In this document: one piece after another, positions 1-7,904 of the stretch
How positions within the stretch are numbered: the first letter of the stretch is position 1
Layout of the letters: each line of letters starts with the position of its first letter
Assembly (NCBI GenBank): GCA_963934795.1
Contig: CAWWAF010000032.1
Location: 1 to 32,501, forward strand
Direction: 5' to 3'
Source of the DNA: UBA8438 sp963934795
Lineage (GTDB): Bacteria; Acidobacteriota; Vicinamibacteria; Vicinamibacterales; UBA8438
Length of the DNA: 32,501 bases
Notes under the pieces: model-generated
Told to the model about the DNA's origin: nothing
The model's input: only the letters and a program-made list of their open reading frames with translations
Databases searched by the model: none
Program-made: the position numbers and the translations under genes

Positions 1-22
1 TCATCTTATCGCGGCACCCAAT

Positions 23-163
23 TCACCTCAAGTCCATACTGCGCGGAGCGGCGGTCCGTCGTTGAACACCTGGCCTTGATGACCGTGGCATCGAGCGCAG
101 TGATACCTCGTCGGCTCGCCACTCACCTGGTGGCGTATCGAACGTGCTCGGGTCGTCGGTCAC
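23..163 (-). CDS. Possible small ORF with strong RBS, perhaps frameshifted
   Basis: A GTG at 163 (minus strand) follows an AAGGAG ribosome binding site at 174-169 with a 5-base spacer. It opens a 46-codon frame starting (V/M)TDDPSTFDTPPGEWRADE, which reads like real protein; the rest of the frame (SLRSMPRSSRPG...) does not. The +1 frame from about position 105 instead reads YHCARCHGHQGQVFNDG and stops at 30-28. That segment carries CxxCHG, a heme c or zinc-knuckle type motif. One explanation is a small protein of about 45 residues with a frameshift near position 105; chance is another. I do not recognise a family. The stem-loop cluster at 188-274 lies directly upstream on this strand. Confidence 0.25.
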   Translation of the reverse strand: MTDDPSTFDTPPGEWRADEVSLRSMPRSSRPGVQRRTAAPRSMDLR

Positions 164-187
164 AACGTCTCCTTGCCCCCCCCACAG

Positions 188-274
188 CGGTAGGCCGAGT
201 GAACGTCCCCGCCTACCACCCGGCCAAAACGGCCGAGAGGGGAACCAGCTACCCCGGTGGCTGACCTCGTCAGC
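188..274. other. Cluster of four consecutive stem-loops
   Basis: Four inverted repeats follow one another with almost no gap. They are GGTAGGC (189-195) with GCCTACC (211-217); CGGCC (221-225) with GGCCG (231-235); GGGG (239-242) with CCCC (252-255); and GCTGAC (260-265) with GTCAGC (269-274). Weaker pairings continue to about 346. The strand is unknown. On the minus strand the block would be the leader of the RBS-bearing ORF at 163-23. No riboswitch class I know fits by eye. The rest of 1-503 shows no convincing gene. Confidence 0.4.
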
Positions 275-503
275 ACGCTGCGAGCGCTAATTGGGTAGCC
301 GGTGCTCGGGGGACGATTCGCCGCCGGCCTCGTACCAGCCCCCCGGGTCGTCTCTTGCTTTGCGCTCGACAGCCTGCAAGACCTGGTGTCATCGTCGCGT
401 GCAACACAGCACCCGAACGCCCCGTATCGAGCCAATCGGCCCGCCGCCTGACAGGACCCGCCGTCGCACGAGGGCTCCGGGCGCCGGACGCCGAGGCCCA
501 ACC

Positions 504-530
504 TGTCACAATCCGTCCGCGGCAAGCGTT
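504..530 (+). promoter_or_regulatory. Predicted ECF-sigma promoter
   Basis: TGTCACA at 504-510 is followed by exactly 16 bases and CGTT at 527-530. This resembles ECF-type promoters such as the ECF41 consensus TGTCACA-N16-CGTC. It ends just before the sigma factor gene, so autoregulation is likely. The predicted transcription start near 537 leaves little or no leader. Confidence 0.5.
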
Positions 531-538
531 ATGAAGAC

Positions 539-1087
539 GTGAACATGCTGAGCGACACCGCGGACGCGACTGTGGACGACCAGGCGGCGCCGGCCTCGTT
601 TGACCTCGAGGCGGAGTTCCGGGCGCACTACGCGCGCGTGACCAGTGTCATCGCTCGGGTGGTCAATGACCCAGCGCGTGCCGAGGAGCTGGCCGTGGAC
701 GTGTTCATGAGGCTCTGGCGCGAACCCAAGGCCCACGGCCCCTCCACCCCCGGCTGGCTCTACCGTACGGCGGTGCGTCGAGGGCTCGACGAGCTGCGAC
801 GCGTGACGCGACGTGCCCGATACGAGCCGTTGCTGCGACTCGCGGGTAGTACGCCAAGTCCAGAAGACGCGGCGGTGGCGGGTGAGACCAGAGAGCGGGT
901 GAGGCGCACCCTCCTGGCACTGCGGCCCGACCGAGCCACGCTTCTGGTGCTCCGCGGCCAGGGTCTCAGTTACGATGAACTAGCGGACGCGACGGGTGTC
1001 ACACCGTCGTCCGTTGGCACGCTGTTGCGCCGGGCGCGGCAGGCGTTCCAAAAGGAGTACTTCTCACGTTATGGCGACACAGGATGA
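539..1087 (+). CDS. ECF-type RNA polymerase sigma factor
   Basis: This 182-residue protein has the two-domain layout of extracytoplasmic-function sigma factors, which direct RNA polymerase to stress promoters. Sigma region 2 spans roughly residues 22-85 (core near FRAHYARVTSVIARVVNDPA and VDVFMRLWREP). Region 4 spans roughly 118-175, with a helix-turn-helix around LSYDELADATGVTPSSVGTLLRRA. No C-terminal extension such as SnoaL is present. The listed start is GTG 539; ATG 545 (MLSDTADA) is equally possible. The next gene begins inside this one (16-base overlap). That gene encodes a membrane protein with an anti-sigma-like N-terminus, so the pair looks like a sigma factor and its regulator. The ECF group cannot be fixed by eye. 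Confidence 0.9.
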   Translation: MNMLSDTADATVDDQAAPASFDLEAEFRAHYARVTSVIARVVNDPARAEELAVDVFMRLWREPKAHGPSTPGWLYRTAVRRGLDELRRVTRRARYEPLLRLAGSTPSPEDAAVAGETRERVRRTLLALRPDRATLLVLRGQGLSYDELADATGVTPSSVGTLLRRARQAFQKEYFSRYGDTG

Positions 1088-1847
1088 TCCGGAGCTCGAG
1101 CGCTGGGTGGACGACCGCCTGGCCACATTGGCACCCGACGAAGAGGCGCAGCCCGACGTCGACCACGGTTTGGCGCAGCTGGAGGCTCGTCGGGCGCAGG
1201 AGGCGAAACGGAGACCCATCGGCACGTGGCTGGTAGGCGCGGCCGTTGCGGTCTGGATTGGGGCGATGGTGGTCACGCTGGGGCCCTGGCCCGGGAGTGA
1301 GTCAGCCCCCGAGGATCGAGCCGTCAGCACGGACGCCACACGGCCGGTGCCGAGAGCAGCACCAGCGGAGGACGCCCCGTCACCCGCTCGGCAGTTTCGA
1401 GAGACGGTTCTGACGCAAATCTCCGAGCGGCCAGACGCACCCCGTTTCACGCTGCCGGATATGGACGGCGGCAACGCGATGCTTGCCGACTACTCCGGGC
1501 GAGTCCTGCTGTTGAACTTCTGGGCCACCTGGTGCCGGCCGTGCAAGGTGGAGATGCCGTGGTTCGTCGACTTCGAGGAGAGGTTCGGTGGCGACGGTTT
1601 CGCGGTGGTTGGAGTCTCTGTAGACGCACCTGGATGGGACATTGTGCGTCCATTCCTCGAACGCCAGCCTCTCAACTATCGGATTGCGCTGGCAGACACG
1701 CCGGAACGACTCGCGCCGTTCGGCGAGACGTATGTGCTGCCCAAGACCTGGCTGATCGATCGCGAGGGTCGTATTGCCGCCGAACATATCGGCTTGGTCG
1801 ACTTCGATTCGATCGAGAGCCAGATTCGGGAACTGCTGTCGGAGTAG
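1071..1847 (+). CDS. Membrane-anchored TlpA/ResA-like thioredoxin with anti-sigma-like N-terminus
   Basis: The 258-residue protein has three parts. Residues 1-48 are cytoplasmic, charged and rich in Asp/Glu/Arg, a composition common in short anti-sigma factors co-encoded with ECF sigma factors. Residues 50-70 form one transmembrane helix. After a Pro/Ala-rich linker (about 75-108), residues 122-258 form a thioredoxin-fold domain. That domain has the redox motif WCRPC (Cys155, Cys158) and a cis-proline region VLPKT (Pro224), as in TlpA/ResA proteins that reduce disulfides outside the membrane. AGGAG lies about 13 bases before ATG 1071. The start overlaps the sigma gene, so the two are co-translated. 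I infer an envelope redox sensor that binds the sigma factor; the anti-sigma role rests on context only. A plain thioredoxin for cytochrome c maturation is the alternative. Confidence 0.85.
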   Translation: MATQDDPELERWVDDRLATLAPDEEAQPDVDHGLAQLEARRAQEAKRRPIGTWLVGAAVAVWIGAMVVTLGPWPGSESAPEDRAVSTDATRPVPRAAPAEDAPSPARQFRETVLTQISERPDAPRFTLPDMDGGNAMLADYSGRVLLLNFWATWCRPCKVEMPWFVDFEERFGGDGFAVVGVSVDAPGWDIVRPFLERQPLNYRIALADTPERLAPFGETYVLPKTWLIDREGRIAAEHIGLVDFDSIESQIRELLSE

Positions 1848-1971
1848 ACGCGGCTCCCTCATCAAATATCAGCCTCCGTTCTTGCGACGGCCAGGCGTCA
1901 CACATGTGCCCCCGAGCGAATCCGACCGGCCCCGCCAGCGTGGCTATCTCCACAGCCCGCACCGAGCCGGA

Positions 1972-1977
1972 TAAGCT
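1972..1977 (+). promoter_or_regulatory. -10-like hexamer just before pyrC
   Basis: TAAGCT lies six bases before the GTG start of pyrC, and no purine-rich RBS is visible. If used, the mRNA would begin at or very near the start codon (leaderless). Confidence 0.3.
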
Positions 1978-1983
1978 AGTGCC

Positions 1984-3306
1984 GTGAGCTATCGCATCAT
2001 CAATGCCCGGATCGTGAACGAAGGCACCGTCACCGACGGCGACCTCACCGTAGCGGATGGTCGCATCCTCGGGGTAAATGCCCCGTCATCGGCCAACGCG
2101 ACGGTGGTCGATGCGGCTGGCGCGTATCTGCTCCCGGGCATGATCGACGATCAGGTCCACTTTCGGGAGCCGGGTTTCGAACACAAGGCCACCATCGAAA
2201 CCGAATCGCGGGCGGCGGTCGCCGGGGGCATCACCAGCTATATGGAGATGCCCAACACCAACCCGCAGACGGTCACGGCGGAGGCCCTCACCCACAAGCT
2301 CGCGCGAGCCGCCGACCGTTCGATGGCGAACTACGCCTTCTACTTCGGTGCAACCAACGACAATCTGGATGCGGTCAAGGCGGTCGACCGGCGGCGGGCC
2401 TGCGGTGTCAAGGTGTTCATGGGGTCCAGCACCGGCAACATGCTGGTCGACGACGAGCGGACACTGGAGGGCATCTTCGCCGCCTCGCCGTTGGTCATCG
2501 CGACGCATTGCGAGCACACGCCGACCATCGCAGCAAACGAGGCGGCGGCGCGGGCACGATACGGAGAAAACATTCCGTTCACTGAACACCCCCGCATCCG
2601 CTCCGCAGAAGCCTGCTACCGTTCCTCAAGCCTCGCGGTGGAACTGGCCAGACGACACAATGCCCGTCTCCACGTGCTGCACATCACAACCGCACGTGAG
2701 CTCGACCTGTTCCACCCCGGCGACCTGGCGACCAAGCGGATCACGGCGGAGGCGTGCGTCCCGCATTTGTTCTTCGACGACACGTCCTACGCGACCAAGG
2801 GCGCCGACATCAAATGCAACCCGGCCATCAAGACAAGCGCCGACCGGCAGGCCTTGTGGCGGGCTGTTAACGATGGTCGGATCGATGTCATCGCCACCGA
2901 CCATGCCCCACACACCATCGCCGAGAAAGCGCGGCTCTACGTCGGCGCGCCCGCCGGCCTGCCACTCGTCCAACATGCGCTCCCGAGCCTGTTCGAGCAG
3001 GTGCACGCCGGTCTATGCAGCGTCGAAACACTCGTCGAGAAGACCGCGCACGCGCCGGCGCGGCTGTTCGACGTCACAGAACGGGGGTTCATCCGCGAGG
3101 GCTACTGGGCGGACCTGGCGCTGGTCCATCCCTCGATGGGAACCCCGCCGACGCCCATCTACTCCAAGTGTGGCTGGAGTCCGTTCGCTGGCATCGCGCT
3201 TCGTGCCCAGGTCCGCATGACCTGGATCAATGGCGAACTGCGCTACCAAGACGGCACCTTCCTGCCAGGAGCCAGCGGTCGCGCGCTGGAGTTCAACCGG
3301 CCGTAA
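1984..3306 (+). CDS. pyrC: Dihydroorotase
   Basis: Dihydroorotase interconverts carbamoyl-aspartate and dihydroorotate, the third step of pyrimidine synthesis, in the cytoplasm. The 440-residue length and the signature residues fit the amidohydrolase family: DDQVHFREPG (residues 55-64), a lysine in GVKVFMGSS (Lys143, the likely carbamylated ligand), the ATHCEH stretch (His175, His178), LHVLHIT (His233) and ATDHAPH (Asp306). The usual first His of the HxH metal pair is Gln57 here; I recall the same DDQVH form in Bacteroidetes-type dihydroorotases. GTG 1984 is forced, because an in-frame TAA lies at 1972-1974. There is no clear RBS, and a -10-like TAAGCT (1972-1977) ends six bases before the start. 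The preceding 136 bases hold no gene. Confidence 0.88.
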   Translation: MSYRIINARIVNEGTVTDGDLTVADGRILGVNAPSSANATVVDAAGAYLLPGMIDDQVHFREPGFEHKATIETESRAAVAGGITSYMEMPNTNPQTVTAEALTHKLARAADRSMANYAFYFGATNDNLDAVKAVDRRRACGVKVFMGSSTGNMLVDDERTLEGIFAASPLVIATHCEHTPTIAANEAAARARYGENIPFTEHPRIRSAEACYRSSSLAVELARRHNARLHVLHITTARELDLFHPGDLATKRITAEACVPHLFFDDTSYATKGADIKCNPAIKTSADRQALWRAVNDGRIDVIATDHAPHTIAEKARLYVGAPAGLPLVQHALPSLFEQVHAGLCSVETLVEKTAHAPARLFDVTERGFIREGYWADLALVHPSMGTPPTPIYSKCGWSPFAGIALRAQVRMTWINGELRYQDGTFLPGASGRALEFNRP

Positions 3307-3441
3307 CGAGTCGGGGATCGCGAAGAGAACGCCCCACGGCGGCAATTCCACCACGGGGCGAGCACGTCTCGGGCACGTTACGTCACCCCAATTCCATGGT
3401 GCCGTCGACCGCTGGTGCGCGGCCGCGCGTGGGTAGAGCGT

Positions 3442-3469
3442 TCGGGGTCCCGGCGCGGCGAGACCCCGA
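3442..3469 (-). terminator. Hairpin terminator between converging genes
   Basis: TCGGGGTC (3442-3449) pairs perfectly with GACCCCGA (3462-3469) around a 12-base loop. It sits 8 bases after the stop of the minus-strand DUF4399 gene and between that gene and pyrC. No T-run follows on either strand, so intrinsic termination is uncertain. Confidence 0.45.
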
Positions 3470-3476
3470 TTGAGTC

Positions 3477-3992
3477 CTAGATCCCGTCTTCCATCCGAAC
3501 CGTGATGGTCTCGCAGAGCCCCTCAATCGTTCGGTGCTCGTCGTCGCCGACCTGCACGCTGAAGCGATACTCACCGCCCTCGAGCTGCATCTCCATGCCA
3601 TCGGAACCATCACCAAAGTGCACCCAAGGGTCCGCCGCAGGAATGACCTCGCCTGCGGGTAGGCACTCGGCGTTCACGCCCAGATGATAGTGCCCCATCG
3701 CCGCGCGTGGGCTTGAGACTTCTCCGGGAACCGGGCTCACCTCGAAGTTCTCAATGCCGAAGGTGAAGCCGAGCGGAATCTCGGTGGCGTGGTCGGTCTC
3801 GTCTCTCGGCGCGACGAAGAACACTCGCGGCTCCGGCGCGGGTGCGTCGACCATCGCTGCTGGCTCCTCGCCGCCAGACTCGGCGGCGTCGCCGCCGCCA
3901 CCGCCGCAACCAACCGCACAGGCCGCGACGACCAGCGCCAACGCCACCACACCATTCCGTCTCACGAACTTGTCGAATCCAAAAACGCGCAC
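3477..3992 (-). CDS. DUF4399-type lipoprotein
   Basis: The 171-residue protein begins with a basic n-region and a hydrophobic segment ending in VVAACAVGC. Lipid attachment is possible at Cys25 or Cys29, so it is probably a lipoprotein. A flexible Gly/Glu/Pro-rich linker (about 30-54) follows. The folded part starts at RVFFVAPRD and contains GHYHLGVNAECLPAGE, DPWVHFGDG and GGEYRFSVQVGDDEH. This is the pattern I associate with DUF4399 (His-rich strands around HYHL, HFG and GDDEH). The function of that family is unknown to me; conserved His residues suggest metal binding, which is inference. The start lies in AT-richer DNA with no obvious RBS. It transcribes towards pyrC. Confidence 0.7.
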   Translation of the reverse strand: MRVFGFDKFVRRNGVVALALVVAACAVGCGGGGGDAAESGGEEPAAMVDAPAPEPRVFFVAPRDETDHATEIPLGFTFGIENFEVSPVPGEVSSPRAAMGHYHLGVNAECLPAGEVIPAADPWVHFGDGSDGMEMQLEGGEYRFSVQVGDDEHRTIEGLCETITVRMEDGI

Positions 3993-4162
3993 ATCTCCCC
4001 CTTTATGTATTGCCTAATCGTGCTCGCGCCGACCATCGGGTCAGGCACGGGATGTTCAAGATGGGCGGCGCTCAGGCGCCGCAATGCCCCGGCACTCTTC
4101 CCAGGGCACTCTATTGTCTTACATTCGGCGCGGCCGCTGCACCCGGCGCAACTCGTCGACGC

Positions 4163-4615
4163 CTACGTCGGCCGATTGGACAGCACGAGGCCAGCCCCGG
4201 CCGCGGCCATCAGGATGCCGAGATAGAACATCGGTGACGGGCTGTTTTGCGGCGGATTGTAGAGCATCGCGACGAAGGTACTGACCACCGGCGCTCCGGC
4301 GAACACCAACGGTGGCACCACCGTGGGGCGACCGCCGTTCACCAGCGCCAAGACGATACCCAGCGCGCCCAACGCCCCGAGCACACCGGCCGCGATCGTA
4401 AAGGTCATCCCTCCTGAGGTGAAGAGATGCCAGGTCCCAGCCTTGGCGATCATCGTCCCAGGGATCAGAATGGCAACCAGTAGATAGGCCACGCCGACCA
4501 TGAGAAAGGCGTGCAGCCCACTGCCGCCCAGCGCCAGCTGGCCTTTGTGCAGTGTCGGAATATACGTGCCCCAGCTCAACACGGTCAGCAAGACGAACGG
4601 CAGCCAGCTTCGCAT
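4163..4615 (-). CDS. Small multi-pass membrane protein, DMT/EamA-like
   Basis: This 150-residue protein is almost entirely hydrophobic, with about five predicted transmembrane helices (near residues 4-22, 35-55, 66-92, 99-117, 126-146). Short loops include TYIPTLHKGQ and NGGRPTVVPPLV. It is about half the length of a normal drug/metabolite transporter and resembles one EamA repeat, so a small DMT-like permease working as a dimer is possible. The substrate is unknown. The start is well supported by AAAGGAG seven bases upstream. The hemerythrin-like gene is divergent, 105 bases away. The stretch 3993-4162 between this gene and the DUF4399 gene shows no further feature. Confidence 0.65.
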   Translation of the reverse strand: MRSWLPFVLLTVLSWGTYIPTLHKGQLALGGSGLHAFLMVGVAYLLVAILIPGTMIAKAGTWHLFTSGGMTFTIAAGVLGALGALGIVLALVNGGRPTVVPPLVFAGAPVVSTFVAMLYNPPQNSPSPMFYLGILMAAAGAGLVLSNRPT

Positions 4616-4720
4616 CCCTGTTCTCCTTTAAGGGTCCGTCTACCCGGCCCCTGTCGCCACGGCCCGGCCGACACGTACGCGCCGGCCAGCACCCGAGCCG
4701 CCGTATTGTATCGTAGGGGC

Positions 4721-5218
4721 GTGAAGCGACACCCCGCGCTGATTCCACTCTCACACGACCACCACGACGCCCTGGTGGTGGCGCGCGGGTTGATTCTGGG
4801 CCGTGCTACCGCGCCGCGCTCGGATTGGCCCCCGGACCGACGAGCGCAGGTTGGCCGCGTCACGGCGTTCTTCCGTGAGACGCTGCGTGCGCACTTCGAG
4901 GCCGAGGAGCAGTCGGTCTACCCGGTCGTGGCCCAAGGCGTCACGGACGGGGCAGCGATGGTCTCGGACCTGATCGCGGAGCACGAACAAATTCGCAAGC
5001 ACGTCCACGACCTCGAGACTGATCCGACGTCAGCCCTGGACCAGCGGCTACCTGCACTGGGAAAACTGCTCGAGTCGCACATCCGGACCGAGGAGCGTGT
5101 CGTGTTCGAGGCGATGCAGCAGGAGTTGGGCCCGGCGGAACTGGAGGCTGTTGGCGCCGCGCTCGCGCGACTCCCGCCCCGGGGCCCTTCCTGCCGTATC
5201 AGTTCAGAGCCTGCCTGA
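4721..5218 (+). CDS. Hemerythrin-like HHE-domain protein
   Basis: The 165-residue protein is a predicted four-helix bundle with the spacing of His and Glu ligands expected for a di-iron hemerythrin-like domain: SHDHH (His12, His14, His15), HFEAEE (His58, Glu62), EHEQ (His88) and HIRTEE (His120, Glu124). Such proteins bind oxygen or nitric oxide, or store or sense iron; which applies here cannot be told. It has no signal peptide and so is cytoplasmic. The chosen start is GTG 4721 because the ligand-bearing first helix begins right after it. Upstream codons in the same frame look non-coding. TATCGT at 4709-4714 is a possible -10. The gene end overlaps the convergent aminopeptidase gene by 15 bases. 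Confidence 0.8.
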   Translation: MKRHPALIPLSHDHHDALVVARGLILGRATAPRSDWPPDRRAQVGRVTAFFRETLRAHFEAEEQSVYPVVAQGVTDGAAMVSDLIAEHEQIRKHVHDLETDPTSALDQRLPALGKLLESHIRTEERVVFEAMQQELGPAELEAVGAALARLPPRGPSCRISSEPA

Positions 5219-7852
5219 CGACGCGGCCGCACGAAATACCAGATCAGCGGCCTGTAGCACCTTCTCGCGGAGACGCGCAGGATAGTCCGACCCCTTTCCG
5301 TCCAGAAATGCTCGCACCGTCGCCGCAGCCTCCTCGGACCCGTGGCCACCGAGGGTCGCGCTCAGCCAATTTGACGGAAAGAAGATATCCCCGGTGCGCT
5401 GAATTTCCTCGAGCATCTCAAGACTGGACCCGATGAATTGTCGCGCATGATCGGCACGGCTCGGATGGTGCAGGTAGGTGACAGCGGCGACAACCCAAGG
5501 CTCCCGCTCGCGCTCGGACGGGTCAGCCAGGCCACGAAAGAACGCCTCGCGCACCTCCGGGTCGGGGGACAGTGCCGGTCGGACAAAGAGAAAACGCGCC
5601 AGACGATCCGCGTTCTCAATACGCCCAGCCTGCCGATCCAGCACCTCGGAGAGGTCCTCCACCTCGCGTAGCGCCAGCTCTCCGGCCAACGCGACAAAGT
5701 CGGTCTCCGAGAGGCTCACGCCTGGTACCTCTTGGTCGCCCGCCCAGATCTGCCGCATACGCGCGACCCCCGCGTCGGACTCGACGATGCCGCGCCAGGC
5801 GTGGAAGTACGTCGCCTTGAGCGTCAGTGACCGGCTGCCGAGCATGCCTGACCACAGCGCGTCCTCCAGGACACCAGCCCGGAGCTGTCGGCGGTCGGCG
5901 CTGAGGAACCGCCAGTAGGTGGTGCTCAGATAGCCGAGCAGGCGCTGGGTGTTCTGCTCGACCGTCTCCGCGGCCAGGCCCGCCAGGAGACGATCGACCC
6001 ACAGCTCCGGTGCGATGTCGCCATCGAGCACGTCGTCCCACAGCGTCCCCCAGCCGATGCCTCGAATAAGCGGATCGCTGAGCCCAGGCAGCTCGGCCAG
6101 CAAGGCGTCCCGACTGCGGCTATCGAGTCGAAAACGGCCATACTCGAGGCCGGCGGCGTTGGGCAGGATGAAGCGCGCCGGTTCTCGCGCGACCCCGACG
6201 TCGACCGCAACAGACGCCGCCGACAACGAGGCGGGAACCCGCACGTCCCCCTCGTCGTACGCCAGGAGGACCTCGAGCTGTTGCGGCCACAGACGGCCGC
6301 GGCCATCTGGGTCGGTCTGGTGGAGCGTCACCGAGGTGCGGGCCCCCGATCGGGACGCGGCGTCAACGACAACGTCGATGACCGGCCGACCGGGTTCTTC
6401 GACCCACGCAGCGCTCCAAGCGGCCAAGTCACGGTCCGAACGCGTGTCCAGAATCTGGATGAGATCTGGCCAGGTGGCGTTGCCGTAGCGAAACGTGTCG
6501 AGGTATTCGCGTAGCCCGTCCCTGAACGACTCCTCACCAACGAGGCGCTCGAGCTGCCGCATCACGATGGGCGCCTTCTCGTAGATGATCGGGCCGTAGA
6601 GCGCGCCTGCCTCCCGAAGGTTCTCCAGCGGCTGATGAATCGGGTTCGCACCGGTCGTCCGATCGACGGCATACGCACGGTCGTGGTGCGCGAGGAAAAA
6701 CCGCAGGTCGTGGTTCACGTCGGGGAACGAGGGGTGGACAATCTTCGCCGCCATGAAATTGGCGAAGACTTCTTTGGTCCACACGTCATCGAACCAGTTC
6801 ATCGTCACCAGGTCACCGAACCACATGTGCGCCGTCTCGTGCGCGATGAGACTGGCCCGGCCCAGAAACTGCCCCTGGGTCGCGGACTCGTCGAGCAGCA
6901 GGCTCGATTCCCGGTAAAAAACTGCGCCAGGGTGCTCCATCCCGCCATATTGAAATGGCGGAAGCAGGACGAAGTCGAACTTCCCAAAGGGGTAGGCGAT
7001 CTGGGTGTAGTCCTCCAACCAGGCCAGCGATGCCGCGTGCAGGTCAAAAATAGCGTCGCGGTTACGGGCCACCGTGTCGACGTCGGTCTCCCGATAGAAC
7101 ATCCGCAGCATGCGACCGTCGCGCTCGGCCGTGGCGATCTGAAAGTCCCCGACCGCGAACGCGAAGAGATACGTTGAAATCGGTTGGGTTTGCGCAAACC
7201 GGTAGACGGCACGATTGGCCGACTCGGGCGGCAGCGGCGTCGGGTCGAGCGCCTGGCCGTTGGCCACAGCCTCCCAGTCATCCGGCACCTCGAGCGTCAA
7301 CGCGAACCGGGCCTTGAGATTCGGCTGGTCGAAGAGCGGCAGCGAAAAGTGCGCTCGATCTGGGACAAACAGCGTGTAGAGAAACGCGTCGCTGCGGTTC
7401 AGCGCCTCGTCCCCGGCCGTGAACTCGACTGCGACCTCGTTGCGCTCCCCGGCGGTGAGCGCCGACGCCGGCACGATGAGGTGGTCCTGACTGGCCCGCC
7501 ACGCGACAGACAGGCCGTTCGCGCGCACCGTACGCACACGCTCAGCGGCATGCAAGAAGTCGAGGACAAGGTCCCGACGCTGGTCGTCCTTCCAGACGAA
7601 CTCGGTCAGGACCGTCCCCTGGATCGGGGTCTCGCGCTGACGCGGCACCGTGAGCCGGTACGCATACTCGATGTCGGACAACGTCGCGGCGCGGCGCTCC
7701 GCCAACGCCCATGACACCCCCTCGGCAATCGTGGGCTCGACCTCCGACGATGACGGCGTCACGGTCTCTCCTCCACATCCCACCAGCATGACCAGTCCCA
7801 CCGCCGCGCCGATGGTGCGACCGAGGGACCCACGCATGAGACAGTTCAGCAT
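5204..7852 (-). CDS. M1-family aminopeptidase, predicted lipoprotein
   Basis: This large protein (882 residues from ATG 7852) starts with a signal sequence ending in LVMLVGC, a lipobox, so it is probably anchored at the membrane surface. The gluzincin core is clear: GGMEHPGAVFY at about 303-313 (the GAMEN-like substrate loop), HETAH at about 338-342 (zinc ligands and catalytic Glu), and the third zinc ligand Glu about 19 residues later in WTKEVFANF. The family trims N-terminal residues from peptides. The N-terminal beta-sandwich, the catalytic domain and a long C-terminal helical region are all present, so the protein is full length. A TTG at 7855 would add one residue, and ATG 7834 would shorten the n-region. 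It converges with the hemerythrin-like gene. A role in scavenging peptides outside the cell is inferred. Confidence 0.9.
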   Translation of the reverse strand: MLNCLMRGSLGRTIGAAVGLVMLVGCGGETVTPSSSEVEPTIAEGVSWALAERRAATLSDIEYAYRLTVPRQRETPIQGTVLTEFVWKDDQRRDLVLDFLHAAERVRTVRANGLSVAWRASQDHLIVPASALTAGERNEVAVEFTAGDEALNRSDAFLYTLFVPDRAHFSLPLFDQPNLKARFALTLEVPDDWEAVANGQALDPTPLPPESANRAVYRFAQTQPISTYLFAFAVGDFQIATAERDGRMLRMFYRETDVDTVARNRDAIFDLHAASLAWLEDYTQIAYPFGKFDFVLLPPFQYGGMEHPGAVFYRESSLLLDESATQGQFLGRASLIAHETAHMWFGDLVTMNWFDDVWTKEVFANFMAAKIVHPSFPDVNHDLRFFLAHHDRAYAVDRTTGANPIHQPLENLREAGALYGPIIYEKAPIVMRQLERLVGEESFRDGLREYLDTFRYGNATWPDLIQILDTRSDRDLAAWSAAWVEEPGRPVIDVVVDAASRSGARTSVTLHQTDPDGRGRLWPQQLEVLLAYDEGDVRVPASLSAASVAVDVGVAREPARFILPNAAGLEYGRFRLDSRSRDALLAELPGLSDPLIRGIGWGTLWDDVLDGDIAPELWVDRLLAGLAAETVEQNTQRLLGYLSTTYWRFLSADRRQLRAGVLEDALWSGMLGSRSLTLKATYFHAWRGIVESDAGVARMRQIWAGDQEVPGVSLSETDFVALAGELALREVEDLSEVLDRQAGRIENADRLARFLFVRPALSPDPEVREAFFRGLADPSEREREPWVVAAVTYLHHPSRADHARQFIGSSLEMLEEIQRTGDIFFPSNWLSATLGGHGSEEAAATVRAFLDGKGSDYPARLREKVLQAADLVFRAAASSGRL

Positions 7853-7904
7853 CAAATGTCGCTCAGAAACGACCGCGGAGAGCGCCGGGCGCCGGGTGGG
7901 TCGA

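Noticed and set aside
239..262. Minus-strand GTAGCTGGTTCCCC resembles a conserved 23S rRNA segment
   Set aside because: Only about a dozen bases match and flanking sequence does not follow rRNA; no rRNA gene here.
160..525. Long minus-strand open frame of 121 codons
   Set aside because: Low-complexity Arg/Gly/Ser composition typical of high-GC chance frames, and no homology pattern.
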